A DNA stretch of 64,000 nt from Pelomonas caseinilytica (GCF_021353235.1 NZ_JAJTWT010000008.1:124001-188000), one strand, 5' to 3'; positions 7,548-18,955 are shown, numbered from the stretch's first letter. Numbers and translations are program-made. The notes: a model not told the origin generated them from the sequence alone.

Positions 7548-10370
7548 TCAGTTGAGGGTGGAGAGCAGCTGTTTGGCCTCCGCCGCCGTGGCGAATGTCG
7601 CGTCACCGCGCAGCGCCGCACTCAGCTCGTCCTTCGCCTCGGCCTTGCGGCCGGCCTGGGCCAGCACGGCGGCCAGGTGGTAACGGATGTCGGGGTTGTC
7701 CGGCGCGCGCAGGCGGGCGTCGCGCAGCAGCTGCAGGGCGCGATCGGCCTTGCCCCCTCGGTGGTTGGCCCAGCCGGCGGTGTCCAGCAGCACGGGGTTG
7801 CGCGGATCGGCCTTGAGGGCACGCTCGGCGACGTCGATGGCGCCGGGGTCCTTCAGCTCGACCAGCACGTTGGCCAGGTTGTTGAGCACGCCCGGGTCTG
7901 CGGGGCTGGCCTTGAGGATGGCTTCGTAATGCCTGCGGGCGCCGGCGTAGTCCTTGGCGCGCACCAGCAGCTCAGCGGCGGCGCCGTGCACGGCGGCGTC
8001 ACTCGGGTTCTTGCGGAGCCACGCGTCGGCCGAGTCGATGGCCGGCTTGAGGCCGCCGGCCTGCGCGGCCTGGGCCCGCATCAGCCGCGTCAGCGTGGTG
8101 GACGATTTGTCGATGTCGTGCGCCTTGCGCAAGGCGTCCAGGGCGGCGGCGCTCTGGCCGCGGCGCATCGCCACCTCGGCCAGCAGGTTGTAGCCCAGCG
8201 CCGACTTGGGGTTGGCCTCGACGACCTGGCGGGCCCGCTGCTCGGCCTGGGCGGTGTTGCCCTGGGCCAGCTCGACGCTGGACAGCATCGCGATGGCCGC
8301 GGGGTCGTTGGGCGTGCCGTTCAGGGCCTTCTCGAGCGAGTAGCCGGCTCCCTTGAGGTCCTGGGCCGCGACCTGCTGGCGTGCCACTTCGACGAGGCGC
8401 GGCGTCTCGAAGCCGGCACGCCGCGAGGCGTTGGTCAGCGTGGCGCGGGCGCCGGCTGCGTCGCCGTTGGCGAGCTGGGCGGCGGCATAGGCCTGCAGGG
8501 CTTCGACGTCTTCGGGCACCTTGGACAGCAGCACCTTGGCCGCTTCGATGGCGCGGGCCGGCTGGCCCTTGCGCAGATGCCAGGCCACCAGGGCGAAGTT
8601 GATGCGCGTCTCGCGCGGGCCGCTGGCGGCGGCGGCGCTGTCCAGCCACTTCAGCGCCTCGTCGTCCCGGCCGCGCAGCTCGTTGACCAGGGCCAGCTCG
8701 AACAGGATGCTGGTGTTGCGCTCGTCGTTCTTCAGCGCGTCGCGCAGGCGCTTCTCGGCGGCGTCGTAGCTGCCGGCCATGGCATCGATGCGGGCCAGGC
8801 CGAGTTTGGCCTCCAGCTGGCTGGGGTCCAGCTTCAGGGCCTTTTCGTAGCCGGCGCGCGCACCGGCGACGTCACGCGCCTGGCTCTTGGCGTAGGCCTG
8901 CACCATCAGCACGGTGGCGCTGTTGGGGTTGGCGCGGGCCAGCGTGTCGGCCACGGCCAGGGCCTTGGGGATCTGCTTGTCGCGCAGGTAGACGGTGACC
9001 AGGGCCAGGCCCGCGTAGGTCTGGCCGGGATCGGCCTTGTAGGCCTTGGCGAGCTGGTCTTCGGCCATGCCCGGCTGGCCGGACTGCAGCAGCGACAGGC
9101 CCAGAGCCGTGCGGTACTCGGGCGCGTCCTTGGCCTTGAGGGCGTCCTGCATGAGCTGCACGGCGCGGGCGTGGCGGCCCTGGCTCATGTGGGCCGAGGC
9201 CAGCATCAGCAGGGCCTGGCCGTCGCCGGGACGCGCCTTGACGTAGCCGTCGAGCAGCTCAATGGCGCGGTTGACGTTGGGCTCGGCCAGCGCCACCTGG
9301 GCCAGCAGCTTGATCAACGGGCTGCCCGGTTGCTGGCGAGAGGCCAGTTCCAGGAAGGGCTTGGACTTCTCCCTCTCGCCAAGGCTGTAGTGGGCCAGGC
9401 CGTTGAGCATCAGCAACTGGGTGCGGTAGCGGATGTACTCGATAGGCACCGGGTCCAGCAGGTCGGTGATGCGCTTGAGCGCGGCCCGGGCGGTGCGGGC
9501 GTCGCCGGCGCGCTCGGCAAGCACCGCTCGGAGATAGGCGCCGCGCGGATCGTTGGGCCTCAAGGTCTGCAGCTCGTTGACCTCGGCGAGGGCTTCGGCG
9601 TCGCGGTTCAGGTCGACGAGCAGGCCCGCGCGGCCCAGGTGCGACTCGGCATGCTTGGGCTGGATCTGGATGGCCCGTTCGTAGCCCGCCAGCGCCTGGG
9701 CCACCTGGCCGCCGGCGTGGTAAATGGCGGCCTTCTGGTAGAGGGCCTCGCCGTTGTCGGGAGCCAGCTTGATGGCATGGTCGGCCGCCGCCATGGCTTC
9801 GGTGAACTGGCGGGCGCGCACGCGCAGCGGCACTTCGGCGATCCAGCTGTTCACGTCCCCCGGGTTGAGGGCACGCGCATCGAGCACGGAGGCCATGGCC
9901 GCCTTGCCGTCGCCCATGTCGGACTGCGCCAGGGCGCGTTCAATGAGCAGTTGCTGCTGGATGCCCGCGGGCAGTCCGGCCGGCTGCAGGCGCGGGTCCT
10001 CCAGCATCTGCGGCTGCTTGCCCTGGGCGTTCATGGCCATGGCCAGGGCCACGGCCACTTCGGCCCGGTTGACGCCCAGGCGGACGGCTTCGCCCAGCTG
10101 GAACTCGGCGGCGGCAGGCTGGCTGTCGGCCAGCAGGGCCTTGCCCAGCAGCACGTGCACCGGCAGTTGGGTCTTGTCGGCCTGCAGGGCGTTCTTGAGC
10201 TGGATGATGGCGCCCGGGATGTCGCGCTTTTCGTACCGCTGCAGCGCGTCCTCGTAGAAGCGCGAGGCCTTGGCGGCGTCCTGCGCCTGGGCGGGCGAGG
10301 CGGCGCCGATCAGCAGGGCCGCGAGCAGGCCGGGCAGCGAGGCGCGAAATGAGGCGTGGCGAGGGGTCAT
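7548..10370 (-). CDS. prsT: PrsT-like TPR protein of the PEP-CTERM/exosortase system
   Basis: A 940-residue exported protein with a signal peptide (MTPRHASFRASLPGLLAALL, cleaved after AQA) followed by about twenty tetratricopeptide repeats over the whole length. Examples are RFYEDALQRYEKRDIPGAI near residue 37 and LYQKAAIYHAGGQVAQALAG near 215; the protein ends AAEAKQLLSTLN. Length and architecture match the PrsT family found with XrtA/PEP-CTERM exopolysaccharide loci, a presumed periplasmic scaffold. It lies directly upstream of, and co-directional with, the PEP-CTERM gene, but the sigma-54 promoter between them suggests separate transcription. The other prs/xrt genes are not in the window. 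Confidence 0.85.
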   Translation of the reverse strand: MTPRHASFRASLPGLLAALLIGAASPAQAQDAAKASRFYEDALQRYEKRDIPGAIIQLKNALQADKTQLPVHVLLGKALLADSQPAAAEFQLGEAVRLGVNRAEVAVALAMAMNAQGKQPQMLEDPRLQPAGLPAGIQQQLLIERALAQSDMGDGKAAMASVLDARALNPGDVNSWIAEVPLRVRARQFTEAMAAADHAIKLAPDNGEALYQKAAIYHAGGQVAQALAGYERAIQIQPKHAESHLGRAGLLVDLNRDAEALAEVNELQTLRPNDPRGAYLRAVLAERAGDARTARAALKRITDLLDPVPIEYIRYRTQLLMLNGLAHYSLGEREKSKPFLELASRQQPGSPLIKLLAQVALAEPNVNRAIELLDGYVKARPGDGQALLMLASAHMSQGRHARAVQLMQDALKAKDAPEYRTALGLSLLQSGQPGMAEDQLAKAYKADPGQTYAGLALVTVYLRDKQIPKALAVADTLARANPNSATVLMVQAYAKSQARDVAGARAGYEKALKLDPSQLEAKLGLARIDAMAGSYDAAEKRLRDALKNDERNTSILFELALVNELRGRDDEALKWLDSAAAASGPRETRINFALVAWHLRKGQPARAIEAAKVLLSKVPEDVEALQAYAAAQLANGDAAGARATLTNASRRAGFETPRLVEVARQQVAAQDLKGAGYSLEKALNGTPNDPAAIAMLSSVELAQGNTAQAEQRARQVVEANPKSALGYNLLAEVAMRRGQSAAALDALRKAHDIDKSSTTLTRLMRAQAAQAGGLKPAIDSADAWLRKNPSDAAVHGAAAELLVRAKDYAGARRHYEAILKASPADPGVLNNLANVLVELKDPGAIDVAERALKADPRNPVLLDTAGWANHRGGKADRALQLLRDARLRAPDNPDIRYHLAAVLAQAGRKAEAKDELSAALRGDATFATAAEAKQLLSTLN

Positions 10371-10434
10371 CGAAGAGGCCGGCTGGATGAGGCGCCGGAT
10401 TCTTGCAGAAGGCCGTCGCCGCTGCCGCGCCGGC

Positions 10435-11079
10435 TCAGTACCTGAGCTCCAGGGTCATGACTTCGTTCTCGCGCCGCATCTGGAAGCGGTTCAGGAAGCT
10501 GTTGCCCAGCAGCACGTGGCTCAGCGCCCCGGGGATGACGACGGCCTCGATGTCGCGTACCTCGATCTGGCCGATCCGCACGCTGGCGAGCTGGATGACA
10601 TAGGCGGGCACGATGCCGTTGGCCGTCTGGGTGACGATGCGCTTGCCGTAGAGGTAGCGCAGGCCCAGCTTCTCGGCCTCGACCTGGCTGATGGCGACGC
10701 TGCTGGCGCCGGTGTCGACGAGGAAGGTCGTCACCTGGCCGTTGATCATGCCGATGGTCGTGTAATGGCCGCCCGGGCCCATGGCCATGACGATCTGGCG
10801 CGGCGGCGCCGCCGACGACGCCACCCGGCCCGGCGTGGCGCCCAGCAGGAGGGCCTCGCGCCGGCCGGCGACGTCGACGACGGCGCGCCCGTCTTCCAGC
10901 GAGATCAGCTTCACACCCTTGACCGTCGCGCCGACCTCGACGGTGCGTGGCTCGCCGTCGATGAGGAGCAGTGCGGCGCGTGAGCCCAGCATGCCGTTGA
11001 GCTGCACCTGGGCGGGCGGCGGCTGGGCCGCGGCCAGGCCGAGGGCCAGCAGCAGCGGCAAGGGCGCAAGGCGACGCAT
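10435..11079 (-). CDS. Exported retropepsin-like aspartic protease (clan AA)
   Basis: A 214-residue protein with a signal peptide (MRRLAPLPLLLALGLAAA), an N-terminal beta segment (residues 25-85, LLIDGEPRTVEVGATVKGVK) and a C-terminal single-lobe aspartic protease domain. The catalytic motif is FLVDTGASSVAIS near residue 115, with the second conserved block HVLLGNSFLNRFQ near 195. This is the TIGR02281-type family of periplasmic retropepsin-like proteases, thought to act as dimers; substrates are unknown. It starts 5 nt after the yajQ stop on the same strand, so it is probably co-transcribed with yajQ. Confidence 0.86.
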   Translation of the reverse strand: MRRLAPLPLLLALGLAAAQPPPAQVQLNGMLGSRAALLLIDGEPRTVEVGATVKGVKLISLEDGRAVVDVAGRREALLLGATPGRVASSAAPPRQIVMAMGPGGHYTTIGMINGQVTTFLVDTGASSVAISQVEAEKLGLRYLYGKRIVTQTANGIVPAYVIQLASVRIGQIEVRDIEAVVIPGALSHVLLGNSFLNRFQMRRENEVMTLELRY

Positions 11080-11084
11080 GGCGC

Positions 11085-11573
11085 TCAGTCCCGGAAGTTG
11101 GTGTAGCTCAGCGGCGTGTCGCTGAAGCTCTTCTTGAGGTGGGCGATGGCCGCCTGAAGGTCGTCGCGGTTCTTGCCGGTCACGCGCACCGCGTCGCCCT
11201 GGATGCTGGCCTGCACCTTGAGCTTGCTGTCCTTCAGCGAGGCCACGATCTTCTTGGCAAGCGTCGCCTCGATGCCTTCCTTGATCTTGTAGACCTGGCG
11301 CACCTTGTCGCCGCCCAGCTTCTCGATCTTGTCCTGCTTGTCCAGGAAGCTGATGACGACGTCCTGCTTGGTCAGCTTGCCGTAGAGCACCGCCTCGATC
11401 TGCTCGAGCTGGAACTCGCTGTCGCCGGTGGCGTGGATCTCCTTGTCCTTGAGTTCCACCTTGGCGCCCGTGCCCTTGAAATCGAAGCGGGTGCCGATCT
11501 CCTTGATGCTGTTGTCCACGCCGTTGCGGATCTTGACGTGGTCGGGTTCGAGGACGGTGTCGAAGCTGGGCAT
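11085..11573 (-). CDS. yajQ: YajQ family nucleotide-binding protein
   Basis: A 162-residue cytoplasmic protein, [22 protein letters not shown] through to [12 protein letters not shown], almost the same length as E. coli YajQ (163). The family has two RNP-like ferredoxin folds; Xanthomonas and Pseudomonas members bind c-di-GMP and act with a LysR-type regulator. The ATG at 11573 gives the conserved N-terminus. It is divergent from murB with 79 nt between the starts, and precedes the aspartic protease gene. Confidence 0.94.
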   Translation of the reverse strand: MPSFDTVLEPDHVKIRNGVDNSIKEIGTRFDFKGTGAKVELKDKEIHATGDSEFQLEQIEAVLYGKLTKQDVVISFLDKQDKIEKLGGDKVRQVYKIKEGIEATLAKKIVASLKDSKLKVQASIQGDAVRVTGKNRDDLQAAIAHLKKSFSDTPLSYTNFRD

Positions 11574-11652
11574 AAGTAAAAGCGGGTCGTGGGGTTGCGG
11601 TCTGCGAAAATTTTGCCGCTTGCGCGCCGCGCAAGGCGTCCAAAAGTGTCCC

Positions 11653-12726
11653 ATGTCCTTGCCCGCCCAGCCCCCCTCAAACGGAGTGCCCTCCGTCCTC
11701 GCCGTCGAGAACGACGTCAATCTCAGGCCCTACAACACCTTCGGCCTGCCCGCCGTCGCCCGGCGCCTGGTGCGCATCCGCGAGGCCGCCGACGTGCGCC
11801 GCGTCGTCGACCACCCCGACCTCGGCCGCGCGCCCAAGTTCGTCCTCGGCGGCGGCAGCAACCTCGTGCTCACGCGCGACGTCGACGCCGTGGTGCTGAA
11901 GATGGAAATCCCCGGCATCCGGCTGCTGCAGGCCCGCGAGGACGCCTGGATCGTCGAGGCCGGCGCCGGCGTCGTCTGGCACGACCTCGTCTGCTGGACG
12001 CTGGACCACGGCTTTCCGGGCCTGGAGAACATGGCCCTCATCCCGGGCACGGTCGGTGCCGCGCCGGTGCAGAACATCGGCGCCTACGGCATCGAGGTCA
12101 AGGACCGGCTGGAGTCCGTCGAGGTGATGGACCTCGTCACCGGCCGGCCGGCGCTGCTGCCGGCCGAGGTCTGCCGCTTCGGCTACCGGGACAGCGTCTT
12201 CAAGCACGACGACTTCGGCGGCCTGGCCGGCAAGAGCGTCATCACGCGGGTTCGCTTCAAGCTGCCGCGGCCCTGGCAGCCGGTGCTGGGCTACCTCGAG
12301 CTGGAGCGCAAGATGGCCGAAACGGGCATCACGGCGCCCGATGCGCGGCAGATCTTCGACTGGATCGTCGCGGTGCGCCGCGCCAAGCTGCCCGACCCCG
12401 CCGTCATCGGCAACGCCGGCAGCTTCTTCAAGAACCCGGTGGTCACGGCCGAGCAGTGCCGCGACATCATCGGCCGCGACCCCGGCATCGTGCACTACCC
12501 CATGCCGGACGGCAGCGTGAAGCTGGCGGCCGGCTGGATGATCGACGCCTGCGGCTGGAAGGGCAAGACCGTCGGAGGCGCCGCCGTGTACGAGAAGCAG
12601 GCCCTGGTGCTGGTCAACAAGGGCCAGGCGCGCGGCGCCGAGGTCGTCACGCTGGCGCGCGCCATCCAGGAGAGCGTCTACGGGCGTTTCGGCATCCGGC
12701 TGGAACCGGAGCCGGTGGTGGTGTGA
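11653..12726 (+). CDS. murB: UDP-N-acetylenolpyruvoylglucosamine reductase
   Basis: Reduces UDP-GlcNAc-enolpyruvate to UDP-MurNAc with NADPH and FAD, the second committed step of peptidoglycan synthesis. It has 357 residues: [15 protein letters not shown] near the N-terminus, the FAD-binding block [15 protein letters not shown], the [20 protein letters not shown] signature and the C-terminal catalytic region [18 protein letters not shown] with [14 protein letters not shown]. It is a type I (E. coli-like) MurB. The ATG at 11653 sits well upstream of the conserved domain; a downstream start is possible but would remove only a poorly conserved stretch. Confidence 0.95.
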   Translation: MSLPAQPPSNGVPSVLAVENDVNLRPYNTFGLPAVARRLVRIREAADVRRVVDHPDLGRAPKFVLGGGSNLVLTRDVDAVVLKMEIPGIRLLQAREDAWIVEAGAGVVWHDLVCWTLDHGFPGLENMALIPGTVGAAPVQNIGAYGIEVKDRLESVEVMDLVTGRPALLPAEVCRFGYRDSVFKHDDFGGLAGKSVITRVRFKLPRPWQPVLGYLELERKMAETGITAPDARQIFDWIVAVRRAKLPDPAVIGNAGSFFKNPVVTAEQCRDIIGRDPGIVHYPMPDGSVKLAAGWMIDACGWKGKTVGGAAVYEKQALVLVNKGQARGAEVVTLARAIQESVYGRFGIRLEPEPVVV

Positions 12727-12734
12727 AGGTGAAT

Positions 12735-12756
12735 CCTGCCGCCCGCGGGCGGCAGG
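12735..12756. terminator. 22-bp perfect palindrome after murB
   Basis: The arms CCTGCCGCCCG / CGGGCGGCAGG form a perfect palindrome 9 nt past the murB stop and 44 nt before the next start. It can form a GC-rich stem, but no T-run follows, so it is either a Rho-assisted terminator or a protein-binding dyad. Confidence 0.45.
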
Positions 12757-12799
12757 CCGGCTCGATGATGGCCGCTTGCGTTCGCTGAGGGAGAGGGCG

Positions 12800-13623
12800 A
12801 TGAGTGCAAGGACCGTGAGCCGGCGCGTGGTGCTGGCATGGCTGGCCGGCGCGGGGGCGCCCGCGCTGGCCTTGGAGCCGCTGCTGGCGCGCCCAGCGCC
12901 GACGGGCATCGACCCGAGGCCTTACCTGGTCAGCGAGAAGCTCGATGGCGTGCGCGCGCTGTGGGACGGCCAGACGCTGCGCTTCCGCAGTGGCCGCCCG
13001 GTGACGGCTCCGGCCTGGTTCATCGCCGCGCTGCCTGCGACGCCGCTGGATGGCGAGTTGTGGATGGGGCGGCGGCGCTTCGATGCGCTGTCGGCCGCCG
13101 TCCGCCGCGCCGAGCCGCTGGACGCCGAATGGCGGCGCGTCAGCTATCAGGTGTTCGAGCTGCCGGCGGGCGAGGGTGATTTCGAGCGCCGGGCCGCCGC
13201 GTTGCAGGGCCTGGGCGGCGGGGCCGTCGTGCCGGTCGAGCAGCTGCGGCTGCGCTCGAATGCCGAATTGCGGCAGCGCCTCAAGCAGGTGGTCGACGCG
13301 GGCGGCGAGGGCCTGATGCTGCACCGCGCCGACGCACCGCTGGCCGCCGGCCGCAGCGACCTGCTGCTCAAGCTCAAGCCACAGGCGGATGCCGAAGCCG
13401 TGGTCGTCGGCCACGAGCCGGGCAAGGGCCGCTTCGCCGGGCAGTTGGGCGCGCTGGACCTGCGGACGCCCGAGGGCGTGCGCTTCAGGCTCGGCACCGG
13501 ATTCAGCGACGCCCAGCGCCGCGACCCGCCGCCCATCGGGGCGACGGTGACCTACCGCTACCGTGACCTGACCCCCTCGGGCAAGCCGAGGTTCGCCAGC
13601 TTCGTCCGCGTGGCGGAGGAGTT

Positions 13624-13627
<4 letters not shown>
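12800..13627 (+). CDS. ligE: Exported ATP-dependent DNA ligase (LigE type)
   Basis: Seals nicks in DNA using ATP. Of 275 residues, the first 30 or so form a signal peptide with a twin-arginine-like motif (SRRVVLAWLAGAGAPALA). The nucleotidyltransferase core carries motif I with the adenylated lysine (SEKLDGVRALWDG), motif III (LDGELWMG), motif IV (EGLMLHR) and motif V (LLLKLKP). A short C-terminal OB fold follows (GATVTYRYRDLTPSGKPRF). No extra DNA-binding domains are present, as in the minimal LigE family of Gram-negative bacteria, which is proposed to be periplasmic and linked to DNA uptake. The ATG at 12800 has GAGGGAGAGGG upstream; an ATG at 12776 would weaken the signal peptide. Confidence 0.88.
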
Positions 13628-15229
<1,602 letters not shown>

Positions 15230-15233
<4 letters not shown>

Positions 15234-15790
15234 TCGGCAGCGGCCTTCAGCGCGACGGGATGGATCTCGACCGAGGCGTTCGCGGTGGAGACGTAGATGC
15301 TGCCGTCCTGGATGCTGATCTGCAGCTGCATGCTGCGCTCGGCCAGGGCGGCCAGGGCCTGGGACTGCTCGGCCGGGATCTGCCAGACGGCCAGCCTGGG
15401 CGCGCGCGTCAGCTTGCCTTCGAGGTTGCGCCACCACACCTCGGTGCTGGAGGCATAGCTGTAGACGCTCACGCGCTCGCTGCGGCCGTGGGCCTTCATC
15501 AGCCGGCGGTCGTCGGGTTGGCCGAGGTCGATCCAGTGCACCACCTCGCCGGTGAGGTCGAGCTGCCAGAGGTCGGGCTCGTCGACGTCGGACAGGCCCT
15601 TGGTGAACTCCAGCCGGCCGCGTAGCTCGTCGGCCGGCACGTTCAGCGCATAGGCCAGCACCCGGATCATGAGCCTCTCCTCGGTCTCGCTGGGATGGCA
15701 GGCGAGGGTGAGGTTGTGGTCGCCATAGACGTGGCGGTCCATGTCGGCGATCTGGAGTTGGGCTTTGTAGATGGTGGCCTTGAGCGCCAT
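15230..15790 (-). CDS. yaeQ: YaeQ family protein
   Basis: A 186-residue protein starting MALKATIYKAQLQIADMDR with the conserved blocks LTLACHPSETEERLMIRVLAYAL, DLTGEVVHWIDLGQPDDRRL and the C-terminal MQLQISIQDGSIYVS, typical of YaeQ. The fold is PD-(D/E)XK nuclease-like; the cellular role is not settled. The start has AGGAGCC about 30 nt upstream and a clear family N-terminus. It is the first gene of the yaeQ-GNAT-argG operon and diverges from the gene at 15915. Confidence 0.93.
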
Positions 15791-15914
15791 GCAGGGGCGG
15801 GCCTGCGCGGGCAGGCTCCTGTAACGAAGAGCAGCCGGGCATTATCGGTGCGAAGCCTCGTGGCATCATCCCGCCTCCCGTTGGAACCTTCGCAACCCGA
15901 GTTGCGCCCTCGTC

Positions 15915-16583
15915 ATGAAACGCATCCTCCTTCCGCTGGCCCTGGTCTTCGCCGTTTCCGCCCAGGCACAGATCACCACCAACCCCAAGGCCAAGGTCGA
16001 CCCGAAGAACAACAAGGTCAGCAACCCGGTCGTCGAGAAGCCCAAGGTCAAGCTGATGAGCCGCGACGAGCTGCGCGCCTGCATCGACCAGCAGGAGGCC
16101 AACAGCAAGGAGGCCGAGGCCATCAAGGCCGACCAGGCCGCCTACAAGGCCAGCGCCGAGCAGCTCAAGGCCGAAAAGGTCACGCTGGAAGCCAGCGAGG
16201 CCGCCCTGGGCAAGCAGGTCGACACCGTCAAGGCCGAGAAGGAAGCCATCCTGAAGGAGCACGAGACCCTGACCGCCGAGGCGCCCAAGCTCGAGAAGGC
16301 CGAGCTCAAGGCCCGCAACGAGGCCTATCTCGCCCGCACCAACGCCTTCGGCACCATGGTCGACGCCGTCAAGGCGGCCGACGCCGAGCAGGGCGTCAAG
16401 CGCAAGGCCTTCAGCGCCAAGGTCGACGCCCTGGATGCCCAGTTCAAGGCCATCGAGGAGCGCACCGAGAAGCACTACGACGCCAACGACAAGTGGAAGG
16501 CCGAGTGCGGCAACAAGCCCTACGACGAGAACGACGAGAAGGCCATCCGCAAGGAGAAGGCCGCTGCCGCCGCCGGCAAGTGA
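15915..16583 (+). CDS. Exported coiled-coil protein of unknown function
   Basis: A 222-residue protein with a signal peptide (MKRILLPLALVFAVSAQA) and a short Lys/Pro linker. A long alpha-helical heptad region follows from about residue 50 to 180, rich in Ala, Glu and Lys (for example EQLKAEKVTLEASEAALGKQ). The C-terminus is charged and contains one cysteine (WKAECGNKPYDEND), matching an early one (ELRACIDQQ); these two could form a disulfide. I recognise no family. It is monocistronic, diverges from yaeQ and is followed by a clear terminator before prlC. Confidence 0.82.
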   Translation: MKRILLPLALVFAVSAQAQITTNPKAKVDPKNNKVSNPVVEKPKVKLMSRDELRACIDQQEANSKEAEAIKADQAAYKASAEQLKAEKVTLEASEAALGKQVDTVKAEKEAILKEHETLTAEAPKLEKAELKARNEAYLARTNAFGTMVDAVKAADAEQGVKRKAFSAKVDALDAQFKAIEERTEKHYDANDKWKAECGNKPYDENDEKAIRKEKAAAAAGK

Positions 16584-16605
16584 CCGCCGCTCGCCGCTGA
16601 CCCCT

Positions 16606-16645
16606 CGACGGGCCGCCTCCACCAGGACGCGGCCCGTCGTCTTTT
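16606..16645 (+). terminator. Rho-independent terminator
   Basis: The arms CGACGGGCCGC (16606-16616) and GCGGCCCGTCG (16629-16639) form a perfect 11-bp stem with a 12-nt loop, followed by TCTTTTCT. It lies 22 nt after the stop of the 15915-16583 gene and just before prlC. Confidence 0.85.
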
Positions 16646-16658
16646 CTGGAAGCCAGCC

Positions 16659-18710
16659 ATGAGCAACCCGCTGCTGCAGGCCTGGACCGGCCCCCACGGC
16701 CTGCCGCCCTTCGCCGACGTCGCCCCCGCGCATTTCCCGCCCGCCTTCGAGGCGGCCCTGGCCGAGCACCGCGCCGAGGTCGACGCCATCGCCGTCCAGG
16801 CCGAGGCGCCGAGCTTTGCCAACACCGTGGCCCGCTTCGACGCCAGCGGCCGGCGCCTCGCCCGGCTGGAGCATCTCTTCTACACGCTGGCTGCCTCGGC
16901 CACCTCGCCTGAACTGCAGGCCGTGCAGCGCGCCCTGGCCGCGCCCCTGGCCGAGCATGGCAGCGCCATCTACATGCACCAGGGCCTGTTCCGCCGCATC
17001 GACGACCTGTTCGCGCGGCGCGACGGCCTCGGCCTGTCGCCCGAGCAAGGCCGGCTGCTGGAACGGGTGCACCTCGATTTCCTGCGCGCCGGGGCGCGGC
17101 TGGCACCGGCGGCGCGGGAGCGCTATGCCGCCGTCATGGCACGCCTGGCCGAACTCAACACGCGCTTCGCCCAGAACGTGCTGGCCGCCGAGAACGGCTA
17201 TCAGCTGCGCCTGGCGACCGAGGCCGAGCTCGCCGGCCTGCCCGGCTTCGTCCGCGCCGCCGCACGCCAGGCCGCGGTGGAGCGCGGCCTGGGCGAGGGC
17301 GTGCACGTCGTCACGCTGTCGCGCTCCCTCATCGTGCCCTTCCTGAGCTTCAGCGCCCGGCGCGACCTGCGCGAGCAGGCCTGGCGTGCCTGGGTGGGCC
17401 GCGGGGACGGCAGCGGGCCGGACGCCGCGGCCACCGACAACCGCGAGATCTGCCGCGAGATCCTCGAACTGCGCGCCGAGCAGGCACGGCTGCACGGCCA
17501 CGCCTGCTATGCCGACTACGCGCTGGAAGACACCATGGCGCGCGACCGCGGGGCCGTCATGCGGCTGCTGGAGCGCGTCTGGCATCCGGCGCTGGCCGCC
17601 CAGTCGCGCGAGCGCGAGGCCGTGCTCGCCGCCATGTCGGCCGCGGGCGCCAGCCACGCGCTCGAGCCCTGGGACTGGCGCTTCTACGCCGAGCAGGCGC
17701 GGCGTGCCCGCTTCGAGCTGGACGAGGCCGAGGTCAAGCCTTACTTCCCGCTCGATCGCATGGTGGCCGCGATGTTCGACTGCGCCGGTCGCCTGTTCGG
17801 CCTGCGCTTCCAGGCCCGGCCCGACATCGCCGGCTACCACCCCGACGTGCGGGCCTACGAGGTCTTCGGCGCCGACGGCCGCCTGCGCGGCCTCTTCCTG
17901 CAGGACAACTTCGCGCGCCCGACCAAGCGCAGCGGCGCCTGGATGAACGCCCTGCGCTACCAGAGCCGGGCCCTGGGGGCGACGCCCGTCATCCTGAACA
18001 ACAACAACTTCGCCCGCGGCGCTGCGGGCGAGCCCACGCTGCTGAGCTTCGACGACGTGCGCACGCTCTTCCACGAGTTCGGCCACGGCCTGCACGGGCT
18101 GCTTTCAGACGTGGAGCACGAGCGCCTGTCCGGCCCGCAGGTGCTGCGCGACTTCATCGAACTGCCCTCGCAGCTCTTCGAGCACTGGATGGCCGAGCCC
18201 CAGGTGCTCAAGGCCTTCGCCCGCCACTGGCAGACGGGCGAACCCCTGCCGGATGCGCTGCTGGACAAGCTGCAGGCCGCCCGCCAGTTCGGCCAGGGCT
18301 ACGAGACCCTGCGCTACACGGCCAGCGCCCTGGTGGACATGGCGGTGCACTCGCTGCCCGCCGCGCCCGACGACGTGGTGGCCTTCGAGCAGCAGACCCT
18401 GGCCGCCTGGGGGCTGCCCGCCGAGGTCGGCCTCAACCACCGCCTCACGCACTTCCAGCACCTCTTCAGCAGCGCCGGCTATGCCGCGGGCTACTACGTC
18501 TACCTTTGGGCCGAGGTGCTGGACTGCGACGCCTTCGAGGCCTTCACCGAGGCCGGCGACGTCTTCGATGCCGGCGTCGCCGCGCGGCTGCTGCAATGCA
18601 TCTATTCGAGCGGCAACAGCGTCGAGCCGGGCGAGGCCTTCCGGCGCTTCCGCGGGCGCGACCCGGTCGTCGAGCCCATGCTGAAGGAGCGCGGCCTGCT
18701 GCCTGCCTGA
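16659..18710 (+). CDS. prlC: Oligopeptidase A (M3 family zinc metallopeptidase)
   Basis: A 683-residue cytoplasmic oligopeptidase that degrades short peptides and cleaved signal peptides. The zinc motif HEFGH is at residues 472-476 (TLFHEFGHGLHGLLS), with the downstream ligand glutamate region FIELPSQLFEHWM and the substrate-closing loop SAGYAAGYYVYLWAEVLDCDAF. Length matches E. coli PrlC (680). It follows a terminator and is probably transcribed alone. It converges on aotP, with a repeat element in the intergenic space. Confidence 0.95.
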   Translation: MSNPLLQAWTGPHGLPPFADVAPAHFPPAFEAALAEHRAEVDAIAVQAEAPSFANTVARFDASGRRLARLEHLFYTLAASATSPELQAVQRALAAPLAEHGSAIYMHQGLFRRIDDLFARRDGLGLSPEQGRLLERVHLDFLRAGARLAPAARERYAAVMARLAELNTRFAQNVLAAENGYQLRLATEAELAGLPGFVRAAARQAAVERGLGEGVHVVTLSRSLIVPFLSFSARRDLREQAWRAWVGRGDGSGPDAAATDNREICREILELRAEQARLHGHACYADYALEDTMARDRGAVMRLLERVWHPALAAQSREREAVLAAMSAAGASHALEPWDWRFYAEQARRARFELDEAEVKPYFPLDRMVAAMFDCAGRLFGLRFQARPDIAGYHPDVRAYEVFGADGRLRGLFLQDNFARPTKRSGAWMNALRYQSRALGATPVILNNNNFARGAAGEPTLLSFDDVRTLFHEFGHGLHGLLSDVEHERLSGPQVLRDFIELPSQLFEHWMAEPQVLKAFARHWQTGEPLPDALLDKLQAARQFGQGYETLRYTASALVDMAVHSLPAAPDDVVAFEQQTLAAWGLPAEVGLNHRLTHFQHLFSSAGYAAGYYVYLWAEVLDCDAFEAFTEAGDVFDAGVAARLLQCIYSSGNSVEPGEAFRRFRGRDPVVEPMLKERGLLPA

Positions 18711-18720
18711 CGTGAAGCGG

Positions 18721-18855
18721 CCCCCGGCCCAGCCCGCGCGCTGAACGCGACGCGTGTCTGGTCCGCCCCCCGAGGGGGCGGCGATGCTTGCGGCATTGAG
18801 CCGCAGGCATCGCCAGCGCGGGCCGGCTCGGGAGCGGCCCAGCGCTCGGCCCGCA
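18721..18855. repeat. Composite intergenic repeat, copy A
   Basis: Sits between the convergent prlC and aotP genes. Block 1 (about 18721-18763) contains GCGCGCTGAACGCGACGCGT. Block 2 (18766-18855) contains CCCCCCGAGGGGGCGGCGAT and a 14-bp stem-loop with arms at 18780-18793 and 18801-18814 that differ at one G-T position. The same two blocks recur between feoB and the cyclophilin gene (39635-39853), where an extra segment separates them. It looks like a dispersed, structured, non-coding repeat that may also terminate transcription in both directions. Confidence 0.75.
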
Positions 18856-18955
18856 ATACATCCGTTTCATCCGCCGGTGGTGGTGACAAGCGCCATAGAC
18901 AACTGAGACGGCCGTGCCGGTCAGCCCTGGCCGGCGGCCTCCGCGGCCCGCCCGG

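Noticed and set aside
7497-10352. Plus-strand frame of 951 residues opposite prsT
   Set aside because: A mirror of the TPR repeats, with no independent motif or ribosome binding site.
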